Assembly: GCF_015832195.1 (NCBI RefSeq)
Contig: NC_052021.1
Span: 1,178,001 to 1,242,000 of the forward strand
Length of the DNA stretch: 64,000 bases
From: Motacilla alba alba
Taxonomy: Eukaryota > Chordata > Aves > Passeriformes > Motacillidae
Reading direction: 5' to 3'
Positions within the stretch are counted from its first letter, which is position 1; each line of letters opens with the position of its first letter. Shown one piece after another: positions 41,774 to 55,200 of this stretch. The notes under the pieces are model-generated. The model did no database searches. It was not told where the DNA came from and saw only the letters and a program-made list of their open reading frames with translations. A program made the translations under genes and the position numbers.

Positions 41774-43290
41774 CAGTGCTCACACTGGGTGCACACACAC
41801 ACAGTGCTCACACACACAGTGCTTATACACACACAGAGCTCACACACACACACACAGAGCTCACACACACACAGTGCTCACACACACACACACAGAGCTC
41901 ACACACACACACAGAGCTCACACACACAGAGCTCACACACACAGTGCTTATACACACACAGAGCTCACACACACACAGTGCTCACACACACACACAGTGC
42001 TCACACATACACAGTGCTCACACACACACAGTGCTCACACACACACACAGTGCTCACACACACACAGAGCTCACACACACACAGAGCTCACACACACACA
42101 CACAGAGCTCACACACACACAGAGCTCACACACACACACACAGTGCTCACACACACACACAGAGCTCACACACACACAGAGCTCACACACACACACAGTG
42201 CTCACACACACACAGAGCTCACACACACACACACAGTGCTCACACACACACACAGAGCTCACACACACACACACACAGAGCTCACACACACACAGTGCTC
42301 ACACACACAGAGCTCACACACACACACAGAGCTCACACACACACACACAGAGCTCACACACACACACAGTGCTCACACACACACAGTGCTCACACACACA
42401 CAGAGCTCACACACACACACACAGAGCTCACACACACACACACAGTGCTCACACACACACACACAGTGCTCACACACACACACAGAGCTCACACACACAC
42501 ACACAGTGCTCACACACACACACAGAGCTCACACACACACACAGAGCTCACACACACACAAAGCTCACACACACAGTGCTCACACACACACAGAGCTCAC
42601 ACACAGTGCTCATACACACACAGAGCTCACAGAGCTCACACACACACAGTGCTTACACACACACAGAGCTCACACACACAGAGCTCACACACACACACAC
42701 AGAGCTCACAAACACAGAGCTCACACACACACACAGAGCTCACACACAGAGCTCATACACACACAGAGCTCACACACACACAGTGCTTACACACACACAG
42801 AGCTCATACACACAGAGCTCACACACACACACACAGAGCTCACAAACACAGAGCTCACACACACACAGAGCTCACACACAGTGCTCACACACACACAGTG
42901 CTCACACACACACAGAGCTCACACACACACACAGTGCTCACACACAGTGCTCATACACACACAGTGCTCACACACATACACAGTGCTTACACACACACAG
43001 AGCTCATACACACACACAGTGCTCACACACACACAGTGCTCACACACACACAGAGCTCATACACACACAGAGCTCACACACACACAGAGCTCACACACAC
43101 ACACAGTGCTCACACACAGTGCTTACACACACACAGAGCTCATACACACACACAGTGCTCACACACACACACACAGTGCTCACACACACACACACAAAGC
43201 TCACACACAGTGCTCATACACACACAGAGCTCACAGACAGTGCTCACAGACACACACAGTGCTCACACACACACACAGTGCTTACACACC
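41774..43290 (+). repeat. 1.5-kb CA-rich minisatellite (AGAGCTC / AGTGCTC units) with higher-order duplications
   Basis: A tandem array of units of about 14-24 bases. Each unit is a (CA)n run of variable length followed by AGAGCTC or AGTGCTC, less often AGTGCTTA or AGCTCATA. The two cores differ by A/T at one position and are interspersed. Rare variants recur at fixed distances: CAGTGCTTAC at 42647 and 42781, and again at 42981 and 43117; CACAAACAC at 42707 and 42841. This shows duplications of blocks of about 134-136 bases. All three plus frames stay open for up to 590 codons because the array has no stop triplets; these His/Thr/Glu-rich frames are not genes. Confidence 0.97.
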
Positions 43291-46200
43291 TTCCCAAGGG
43301 CTGTGCCCCTCTCAGGGACTGAATCCCACCACAGTGCCTTCCCAGAGCCAATCCCACCGCAGATGTGACCAGCACCAAGAGCTGCCATCTTTGTGTGAAC
43401 ACCCCTTGGCAGAGTGCACACCCACTCACTGACTCTGCAGACAGGTTTGCCTTCCTTCACTAACTGTGCCCCAGGAATCCCAGTTGAGGAAAGATACAAC
43501 ATTTCCCAGTAAATTACAGGGAACCACGATCCCCTTCTATTTTGCATACAATTCATTGCTCCGGACTTGGAAAATAAACACATGCATTAAGATTGATCTT
43601 CCTTGTAATTACACACCAGCCCTCTTTCTAACTTTATCAGACATTTATCAAACTTTTAGCCGCAGGTTACTTAGGAAATGTCTTATTCTGCTGCCATTAT
43701 TATTGTCAGGTAATTCAATCAAATTTAATGGCATGATTTGTTTAATAGGATACTACCCAAGACGAGAAAGAATGGATAAATCCAGCTCCCAGTCAGCTTT
43801 CTGTCTGGTCTCAGCTGGAATTATGCTTCTGCTAACCACACACACGTTACATGGTAATTTTCTTGCATCCTTCCCCTGTGCTAGCTTTTCAAGTGGTTCT
43901 TAATTAGCTCTGGTTTATTTATGAAAGCATATTTTGCCAGACTTTCCCCAAGAGCTTTAGTAAACAGCTATATTAAGCTTGTATTTACTTATCACATCTC
44001 CTGTAATGCTTCCAAAAAGGAGGGGGAAGGGAAGATCATTTAGAGGGGCAGAGCTGTGTTTGGGCTCTGAAGGTTACTGCTACTTGTAGTCCATCTCTTA
44101 AGCCTCATTTCCGTTGGAAATCATGCTTTTCCAAGCATGTCTGTGTGCAAATGTCCATTTGTCTCCTTTCTCATTGGTTTTTAGCCAAGTAGCCTATTTT
44201 GGCCTAATTTAGTGGAATGCAAAGCTCTTAAAAATACAAAAGTCCTATGAATTCTGTGAACGGAATTTGAGAGAGCGCCTGTATGAACATTCCCATAAAC
44301 ACCAAACATCTGGTAAGGCTTTCTTCTCCACACACACTTCAGTAATGATCCTTCCGTGTCCACTTGTCTCCTCTCCTGTCCCTTTTAAGCAGTTTAAAAC
44401 CTGGTTAAACTGTTTTCGCCTGTTCTGGCCTATTCTGACCCCTGTCTTTTATCTGATTTTTACTTTGGCAAGATAGAAGGTGGCACAGTTTGTGTCATTA
44501 AAACTGTAAGTTCTACAGGATAGGCAAATGAACATGAAATTTAAAAACTTTAAATTTTTACAATGCTTGCCATTAAAGCACTTAGAAATTAAATTAAACT
44601 AAATTTATCAAAAAATTGAGTTGCAAAAATAATTTTACTCTTTTTTAGATCCCTGAAATTTTCAGAAGTTGGCTGGAAGGAGGCTAAAAGTGAAAAAAAT
44701 TAAAATATTATTCAATATTTCCCAATTTTAAAAACATATTTATAATTTTTTTTACATTGAACAAAGAGGTTAATGAGAACATTTTTTTAAAGAAATATGC
44801 TGACTAAAATATAACTTTTAAATCAACACATTAAAAAAGGGTCATCTAATTAGATGGTACTTCCATTCCACAGTGCCAATGTTCTGTTCAACTGAATGGA
44901 GTAAATAAGCTTTCCCCTATTTTTCTGACCTTTTATGAGTTGTCTTCCATGAATAAAACATATTTCTGATAGACACCAGGGTTTTCTAAACAAATATCAA
45001 TCTTTTCAACTCCTGTGAAGATTCCTCATGCAGACTCCCCACTGCTTCAAAAGAAACCTCCTGCATCTGTAGCCTTCAGTTGTATTTTTGTTTCAGGATA
45101 TATGAAAGCTAGAAGCTATGGCAGACACAGACAGAAATAAAATAAATATGTACTTTAAAATAAAAAATGGACAAGTGCTACCTCCAAGATTTTCATTAAA
45201 GTTCACTGAAGTGAATGGAAAAAACCAACAGCATTGAATCAAGTAGGATTCCACCCACATGATCACACTACTGGATGCTGGTGGCTGAAAGCTTTTTGAA
45301 GATTTTGTGTCTCTCAGAGAACCACTTGACGTCTCTTAGAGCCACTTCAACAGCTCATGTTTACATTAAGCACCATTTAGGAAGATTTCTCATAAGTTAT
45401 CAAACTCTTAGCTGACAAATTTCTCAAAAATGTCCCAGAGCAGTCATTTGCTTACTGTAAGTCAGCATCCCCTGTGGCTGACACTGCGTCCTGTCCAGTG
45501 CTGGTAAAGGCCTTTACACAGGAAACTGGCACAAACACAGGAGCCTTGGAGGGAAAGAAGGGACATGTAATGTGGGCACAGGCTTGAAATGTACTCCCAT
45601 GACGCTTTCCAAAGTCCTGAGAAAGTTAGCTAACTCCTTTCCTTCAACTTCCCCGTCTATAAAAAGGGAATATTAACATTTAACGACATTGAAGGATATG
45701 ATGAACATTAAGGCTCACTTGTAAACTGCTTGAAGGCTAAAAACACTATCTAAAGGCTAAGGATTATCCCCATCATCAGAAATTCATGGTGTAGCCTTTC
45801 CTCCTCCGTACGCATGAAGGCAGGAAATTATCTTACCAAGGAGATTGATGGCACCTGGAAACTGTAGGCAGCCACCCTCTAAATTACAGTGCATGAGTCA
45901 CTTTAAAGTATTGCAGTTCTTCCCTCAGTGAGACTGTATTGACTCGAGCCAATTGTCAGAAACTGATTCTGAAGATGTTTGTGAGAGAAATTGTTCCTGC
46001 AGATGACCTGTAGGCAGTACACAAAGCACCTGGGGCGAAACTCCCAGCGATGGAAGAGCGGCTGGCTGTGTTTCAGGATCCCCATCCCCAAACATGTATT
46101 TCAGATCACATCAGACAGAAGCTGTGCTGATGCATTACACCACCTGCAGCACCAGCAAAGCTGGATCCAGGCCTAAATTCAGATCTGTAGCACTATGCTG

Positions 46201-49200
46201 CTGCATCTCTCCACTCCTTTCTTCCCCATGGACATCATTACCTCTGCACGCCCTGGTGGGAAAAAAAACCAGTCAAGAAACACAACTTATGTTGAAGGTA
46301 CTGTAACACATCAGGTGGGGAACTGCCCAGACAAAAGAGACTTTCATCAAAAGCAACTTTAGAATAAGAACTATTTCTGACTCTTTCCAACAATTCACAG
46401 CAAGTTTAAATATTCTCAGCAAGTTTGAATTAAGGTAGTTTTCTTGATGTAAGGGGAGCTCTGCTGCTGAACAAGATGAAGATCAGTGATTTAAACTCCA
46501 AGAAGTAATTAAAGCAACGCCTGAGATATCTGTAGACAAAACAGACAAAACTCCACTGAAATTTCTTTCATAGCTTCATCTTTTGATGGTCTGTATCTGT
46601 TAGTCTTTGCAGGAAGCAGCTTCCCTCTGTTAATTCTGTCACAGCCACAGTAGAATGCTTGAGCCCTTTGGGTTTGATCTTGTGTAAGTGAAATAATATT
46701 GAGTGACATTCTATGCAGCAGTGTCAGCAGGTTCATTGGAGTTTAGAAAACTACATCAGCATCCTTGAGCTATCTTGACACCCACCCTGTGTGCCCAAAC
46801 TCTCATTCATTACTCTGGAATACACCATGAGAAAATCAAGGGTTTGCCCAAAGACTAAGGACCTTTAGTTAAAGATATTTGTCTGTCACAACCTCAAAAT
46901 GTGGTCATATGCATCTCAAGAACAGAATACTAAAAAGAAAACAACAAAATCCAGAATGTTTTTTCTTACCTCACCTCATAAGGCTGCAAAGTGCCTCAGA
47001 TTTTGGTTTTAGACTTTAAGCCTGGCACTTTGACTTCAAGGGTTAAATCTGAACTGCTAGGATACATCATCTTCTGAAGGCACTGAGGAAGTTCAACAGT
47101 GCTGAAAAACTGTTTTCTTCACTTTTCATGTTATGGCTTCTAGACTTAGCAAGTCCAACTCTTTCAATCCCTCCTCAGAAGAATTATCATCTAGGCCTCT
47201 TTATTTCTCCAGTGTGTTCACATCCTAACAGGGATGCCCAAGCCCAACACAATGTATTTCCTTTCCATAACTAGGGAGTATCCAAACTGACTTTCTCCTA
47301 AGCAGGACTATTATAAATTTTTCAGAAATCCCTGTCACCTTTGTAAAAACAGATGCAAGCCTCCCATCTCCTGAGATTTTGTTGTGGGCATGTTTTCCCA
47401 GCACACAATGGTGAGAAAATTGAATTATATGTTAGTACATAAAAAATAATCCAATCTTGCTCTCTTGGCTGTGAGGAAAAGTCTGAATATTTGAAATGAG
47501 CAGACACTGAAGACTCCAAAATTGAGGTGAAAAATAAAAATAACTTTTAAATACATTTAATTACTTTAAATATCCTCCTCTCCATTTTCCAAGCCTTATA
47601 CTCTGATTTTGGACAGTCCTGTTCATGACTTTTGACCATTTCTGAAAAATTGCCAGAGCTTCATATAAGAATCAAAGGAAAAGGCACCCCAGAAAATTCT
47701 TTTCTCTGCTGCATTTAGAATAATAAGATATTTTACTGAGCTGGTGTTCTCCCAGCACTGGAGTAATGGAAATCATAAGCAACTCAATCCTTCCTATGAA
47801 TTTTATAACTTGATTCTTAACTTCACTTTGCATTTCCTTTTTCCAAAGAAAAATGAACACTGTCACACATGGCCCATTAAGAATTGTGCCAGGCCACTTT
47901 ACACACCATGATTGATGTTGGGAAGAATACTCTGGAAAAACTGAAGCTGAGAATCACATTTGGATTAAGTTCTTCCATACCATCTCTAAAAATGAAAAAT
48001 GGTTTAAGGCCAGAGAAAGCAATTTCCACAAGTATTTTCACTGTGCACGAAAGACATGTGAAGTTCTGTCTTCAGCAGATGCAATTCTTCAATTTAACAT
48101 TGATTTTGACTTGACAATTTTAGGGGTGACATGAGAAAAGTAATGTAAGAAAATAGAGACACATAGAATCAGGAGAAGTTAAAGGCTAAAAACACTTCTC
48201 AAGAGCACAAGGTTAAGAAAACCTTTCTATTCATCTTAACACTGCATAGAAAGAGGGGCCAATTTATTCCTAGCAAGCTTTTTTCTTCACTTGTGCTTGT
48301 TTTCACAGGCAAGAAAAATCAAATATATTTTAAACCAAGCAGCAACACAGCTTAAAAAGACTGCAGAAAAGGTGAGGAACAGCTTAATTCTCAACTGTCA
48401 CAGGCAAGCGTAAGTTTTATTTCTATCAGGAAAAAAAAGCAAAATGTTGCTTATAAAATGGTAAAGTACCCATTCACCTTTTATGTTCACCAGTATTCAG
48501 TATGTATCCAGTGCAAGCCCTCAAAATGCTTTAGAGGGAGGCCTGAGTTGCCAGGCACTCCTTCCCATGCAGCTTGTCTTGCCAGAAGAGACATTTTTGT
48601 GTCTGTCACATGAGCCTACCACAGCTCACACTGGAGATCCACATAACCTGCCCTGCCAGGGTGTTCCCCGTGCTGCAAGACAAAGAACACAACTCACATA
48701 CTCCCTTGGCATCACCCTTGGCCACTGACAGCCTGGGTCCAAGCACCACTGTCCTACATCACATCTTGGATACACCTGCACTTGGGATATTTTCCCAGTT
48801 GCTCTCATTCCAGCTGGCTCTTTGTTTTATTGGAGCAGCAGAACCAGCTCAGCACTTCCTGCCCTTCTGCTGTGCCTCTTCCACAGCAATGTTCACATTC
48901 TGTTCCTGGCCATTCCCCATGTGCTGTCCACATCAGCTTTGGGGTCTCAGTGCATTAGAATACATCAGCCCCAAACCCCCTGTCAGTACTAAGCTCCAGA
49001 GCAGTTTTATAAAGATGTGGTTGGGCATGAATAACTAATGACTGGCACCAACCCCCAGCTGATAGTAAATCAAACAGCCCTGTCCAAAGGTCAGTGTTCA
49101 CATTGCAATCGAGAGATGAGCAGCCTGAGTCCCAGAAAGGGGAGTCCCAGAGATGACCAAGCCATTGGCAGAGGCGGGTGACAGGAGCCAGGCTTCCTGG

Positions 49201-52200
49201 CTTCTGCACTGGACAAAACTCAGAAACCCCCAGGTTTTCTGACCCTTTGTAAACCCAGGCAATGGTGTTAAAAAGGAAATGCGTCAATTCTAGCAAATTG
49301 TTCACTGCTCAGGATAATTGACTAAAAACAGTCCCCTGTACTGCTGCTTTCTTTGAGCAGTTAGTTGAGATTTTATGGCTAAATTTCAGGATTTCAGGTA
49401 TAGCACAGTACGTCATAGCAATCATTAAACACAAAACCAGCTTATTGGCAATAATGCCACCTTTGAAGTGGGAGTTTAAAAGCCTCAGCACTGAAGCCTA
49501 ACTCTAGCAGAAGCACAGCTTTGGTGCAAATGTGGATATAAACCATATTCTTTAGGAAACTCAGGCATTGATACTAATGAACAAGGCCAGGCAGGTCTCG
49601 TTCGCACATCCCCATAAAGCTCTGGGAACACTCAGGTGCCCCAACATCTGATGCTGTGGCATGTGCTTTTCAAGAGTGCTTCTCCAGCGGATCCTACATG
49701 TTTCACCATTCATGAATAAATTCTTACTATTAATGATGTTTCTTAAGACTGCTGCCGACCTAGGAAAGTTAAAATGGAAGAAAATGACAGGAAACTATTT
49801 CAGCCCCAGTAGAGCTGCCAGACTTTGGTTAGCACCTTTCACAGGCAGTAAACCATAGGGCCAGCAGGAGGATGTGCATGTCAGGAGCATTAACTCTGAT
49901 TAAACCTCTCTGTTCATTTAGTCCAGAAAGTACCATTTGGCAACACTGCTTTTTCTCCCTCTCAAAGAGCACCTGAAACTGAGGATGTTTCAACAGCTGA
50001 AGCAACCTTTACACTTGGAGACTCACTAAAGGGAAGAATCCACTGTTCTCAGCCCAGTCTGCCTGCAGTTAAAGCAATCAGTGCCTTGCTGACAATCACA
50101 GGTTTAAAAGGTGTTCAATTTATGAATGCAGCAAGAGACAGATAAAGAGGTGCTGCTCTCTGTCTTTACCAGATAATTCCACAGCCCAGCTCTCCAGTAA
50201 ATAATCTCTGACTAGAGCCAAGCAAGTCCTTGCAGCAAACTCTAAGATTAAGCGATGATTAAAAAATAATGCAGTTTCTGTAATGGCTTTTTTCCCTTCC
50301 CAAAACAGTTACTTGCATTTAGAGTTATTCTTTCCTTGACCACTGCAAAGTAAGTGCAGTGTAACCCTACTGAATGCAAAAAAATGTGAGGCAGAAATGC
50401 TACAAGCTCAAAAGACAGAAAGTCTTTGCTGCCTAAAGCAAATACCAGGTAAAGCACTTTACTTGCTATACTGTAAGCAGAATTAGCATAATTTTCAAAG
50501 TCATCCATTTTATCCAGCATGCCACAAGTTTTAGCACTGCTCTGTTTCGGGTGTTTAGAAAGCTGTCTGGATTAGGGCAGTCATCCATTAGTACTTTACA
50601 CTCCCACTGGTCTGTCTTCTTTATGGCCTGAGAACATCAGACACTGAAAGCATTGGTGAGTACTACCTACTTCAGGTTCCTGACTGGGTTTTACCACTCA
50701 CTCCTCTGTCTTCTCACCCAATGCTTCTCTCACATAGCAATCACTAGTCTTCAGTGATTTTAAAATAATTCAGTGATTGAATAGGCATCTACCAGCATTT
50801 TCTTATAATAAAATATTGCAATTGGGTGTCTTAGTCTCCCAAATAAATTACAGTACCAATATGAGGAATTAATCCTAATGAACTCTCTAATAATGGGCCA
50901 AATCTTTGGATGCTCTAAATGTCATCAGTGGAATTTTTATACTGGCAGAAAATTTGGCCCTACAGATTTAATAATGCATCAGCAGACACTTTTCAGCATT
51001 TTTTGGAGGCACAAATTGGAACTCACCACATTTCTGCCTAATGGAAGTAGCTGACAAGCCAAGGAACTCATCAGGAGTATTTGAAAATTACCTTTACTCA
51101 TCCTCTCCATGCATTCTTAGTGCACTGCCTTCTCCCCCAGCTGCTGGAAGTCACGTGGGAGACACAGAAACCAGGGGAATAAGGGAATGGCTAAGCCAGC
51201 CAGGATTCATTTAGCACACGACAATGTGTTAAAAGCTCAGCCTTATGACACATTCCTCACTAATGTCACAATAGTTACAGAGGAAGGATAGGTTTGATAT
51301 GTCAAAATGTTATACAGCTTGTCTGTGTTCCCACTGAAGTTCATTTAAAGTGAACTTCTAAAAGGATAAATTACAGTATTTGTAATTTTCTTTCAGATTC
51401 TTACTATCCTATTCACATCTAAACTGCACTGGCTCTATTTAATAAAAGTAATCAGATTTACACTTTATTCACTCATTTTTGTAACAAATGCTGTGGAATA
51501 AGCTCAGACTTCCAATATGGGTGTTTCTCACCACCTGTGTAAGAATAGGAAGAGCAGAAGACAAAAAGCAGCAGGTTCAGCTCATTGCCACTTGGTGTGA
51601 TTTGCCTGAGGACTGCATGAGCTTCCAGACTGAGGCAGCTTCAGGCATAAAAAAAGCATCACCTCTTGATGCTATGTTAATAGTTATAATCCAACTACTT
51701 CTAATTACTTAAATACTTAGAGTCTAAAAGAGTCATCATTTTCACACTGAATGCAGTTATAGCTCTCAGACATGGTTTAACATTACAGCATCAAAGGCAA
51801 GAGAGCAGTGTCAGTCAGCAGCAACAAATTCATTGCATTTTTCAAGAAAAGAAGCAGCTCTGATTCCTGAATTCTGCCACTTTAGGACAAATAATGTATT
51901 TTCAGTTTGATTTCCTACAGGAGGTATCAGTTGAGGGTGAAGGATTTAGCAAAGTACAATTGCCAAAGCAGTATTCATCACCAAACTTCATCAATTAATC
52001 TAAAGATGCAATGCTGGCTCCTGAATCAAAGAAAATGGAAATCAGTTTTGTATGAAAAGTACATTCCCTGTGTGTCAGCTGATTCCCTTTCCAAGGGGCT
52101 GTATTACTACCCTTGCACAAACTCATAGCATATGCATCTACAACTTCTGAAACCTCACCTGAGTCTATCCAACTGACCATGTTATCAGCTCGCTCTGACA

Positions 52201-55200
52201 ACACTGCTGCCTTGTCATGTGCCACAATTAACATCCTTTTCTGACCCTCCTGCCTGTGAAGGACTGCTACTCACTCATCAGTTCTACATTCCACCTCTGA
52301 AACTTCTTCCCCTCAAAGACACACCACTTTGATAAACCAAGAAACTAAAAAAACCTGCTAGTCTTGATGAAGGGATGGCAATTAGCAATGAGAATTCTAT
52401 GGTGGATAAACTTTTAAGACAAAGTTTAAAAATAAGCAAAATATCAGTGTTTGAATAAAAAAGCAAAGGTCTGGTGAGAGATTGTAAGGTCATTAATGAG
52501 CAGAGTAATTTAACAAAAAAGGTAAATTTATAGTAATGAACTTTGATGATACACAAAGTTATGCAGTATCATCAACACAGGGGTACTGAACTATTATGCT
52601 GAAAGAGGGAGATGTCGCAAAACAGTGCAGTAGAAAGAAAAATATTAAAATTGATGGGAAATAATACAGTTATGCATTTAGAAACAATTTTTCCATAAAC
52701 AATGGGCTTATTCACCAGAGATAACAGCAGGGAAAGAAAAATATGAATGTATTCATCAATTCCAACCTTAGTAGGAAGGAGTAATGCAGTATGGCTTGGA
52801 AGAAGGTGAACTTGATTCTAAACACATCAATTGAATAATTTTCAGTAAAGAAAGAGATTTGTTAACATTATTATGAGATGTACAAGTACTTTCTCCTGGA
52901 TAATACATCAAGCTGTTCAGCTGGATTTGAGAAAGGGATTCAAAATGAATTTCTGATGGAGACAACAACGTTTATGACAATCACTAGGATGGAAGAAAGG
53001 GAGTTAACAGCTTGGAAATTTATCATACAAAAGTTACGGACAAAGAGGAAATTCGGTATATCTCAGTAAATAAACCCCAGAGGAAAGGCGGGTTAGTTTA
53101 AACTGGAAGCCAGTGAAATGTCTTTATATTGACCCTATCACAATGAAATCAGAAACTGAAGAATTTCTAAAGCAGGAAGATGAGGTCCTACAACAAAAAT
53201 AGCAAAAGAACAGGGAAGGTTAAGAAACAAGAGTTTCAAGAATGAGCTAAAGCAGGAAAAGAGAGGAACCTCCATATTTATGTTCTGTTCATCCCAAAGC
53301 CCCACACTGGGTAGAAGCCTTGCTGAGAGCTCTGGTGTGGCTCTACACCAGCACAGAGGCCCGGGGCTATGGCAGGAATGGAGACTCCTCTGTCAGCAAC
53401 TGCTGCACCTTTGGTGTGCAGGGAACGCAGGGGAGTCAGGCAGCAGATGAGGAAGACATCTCAGGAGTACCAACTCATTCCAACACACTGCTAGGCTGAA
53501 GAAACCCCTAGAAATTATCAGTGTCGGTCCCTGAGTTGGTAGGAAGTAATTCCAGAGCCCTTTGTATAGGAGTCAAAAGCCGGATTCAGCGAAGTGACAT
53601 TCCAAAAGTCTTCCCCCTCAGATAAAGCAGTTGTTCCCCCAGGCTATGTCTGTCAGTATCTTGCACTTGGATTAATCATGCAGGATTTTAGGCTAACCTA
53701 CTTCCCTAGGTTCTCCTGAGGAACTTCATGCTCATCCCAAGCAGCATCTCTGGCTCCATGCTCTGCATTCTAGGGGAGCTCCAAGCTCTGGCAGATCTGT
53801 GCCAAACTGAGCTTCCATCACACCAGGAATGCTTACTGAGCTAGTTTTAAGGCATGTCTCCTAGGATTTCAGATGCAGAGTTCTTTGGCCATCACAAGAT
53901 TTATCAAACAAATCACCAACAACACAGATCTTTCTCTAGTCCCTAAGAGGTCCCCTTTAAACACAAATGAAGATTACTACAGCAAAAGGAGCAGAGCTAA
54001 CTACAGAGCCTAGAAAGCATCCTCCAGTGAGGCAGGACCTTTTGACACACGCTTTAGACACTCCACTTTGCACACAGAATGCTTAATGTCACCATTATGG
54101 CTTCTACAGTGAATCCTCAATTAGGAAAAGAGTCAGAATAGGTTTTTATGGCACTACTTCATTCATTTACCAAACTCCTTAAAGGTGAAATTTGCCCTAG
54201 GTGCTTGCTTGACTGTGTTGCTCCAGAAGTTATACTAGTATAAAATCTGGTTTTATTCTCAGTGATTCAAGATGATGAATGACAAGCCTTAGCCTTTCAA
54301 TATTCCTGAGGCAATGCGGATGCCAAATATCCCACTCTGTAATTCTTTAATACTTCTCCAGAGAATTTCAGGGTTATAATAAAACCTGAAAGCAGGGGAA
54401 CTGATGACTTTCCTGAATTCACTGACTTTTAAACTCTCTTGTTAACAGAAGGTATTCTAGCTTTCAGACAGATCATAGTAAATGCTCAAGGCACTGAAAG
54501 TATTTGCATTTGAAAAAACCAATGGCAATCCAGGAGCCATAGGAATCATGGAGTTTATTACCAGCAACATAGTCCCTTCCCACCTCTCATCTGTGCTGAC
54601 CCTACATCTGCTGAGAGGCATTGTTCATTAACTGTGGCTGTGGACTACTGGACTGGCTGAGGGAAAATTATTTTAGTACATGTGACCAAAGGCACAGTTT
54701 CAATGGTTGGGAATTTCCACCCTCCCCATCTGAGCACACAACGTGTCCCAGAGCACTCAGCCAGGTCTCTGGGAGCTTTGCACTTTTGGGCTGGATTCGT
54801 GCAGGGGTCTCGAATCAAACCACATTCCTTCTGCAGCCAGCTGAGCCAGAGCATGTCCTCCAGGAATGTTCCAAAGCTTGGGAGCGCTCCCAGCGCAAGA
54901 TCAGACAAGGAGTGACCCAGGCCGTGCAGGCTGCCGGTGCTGCTCAGTGGCTGCTCTGGCCAGCCCAGGTGTGCCCCGCGTGCCCCCAGAGCTCCTCTAA
55001 CAACAGCCACACGGCCCGGAGCTTTGCCCAGTTGCTCTGGCACATCTTGGAACACTGGAAGCTGAGGGAAGTCAATAATCAGCTCTATCTCTTTCTGCCT
55101 AATGAAAGATAGAAGTAATAGTAATTTAATCTGGTACCATATCACAAGCTGCTGTAGAGCAGAGGAGACCCTAGAACAAGATTAAAGAGCAGAAAGAAAG

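Noticed and set aside
41596..43432. Proteins of 482-590 residues rich in His and Thr
   Set aside because: All three plus frames are open because the CA-rich repeat has no stop triplets, and the same peptide pattern appears in every frame.
43466..43903. Plus-strand frame of 145 codons
   Set aside because: No recognisable domain. The sequence reads more like conserved noncoding DNA than a coding exon.
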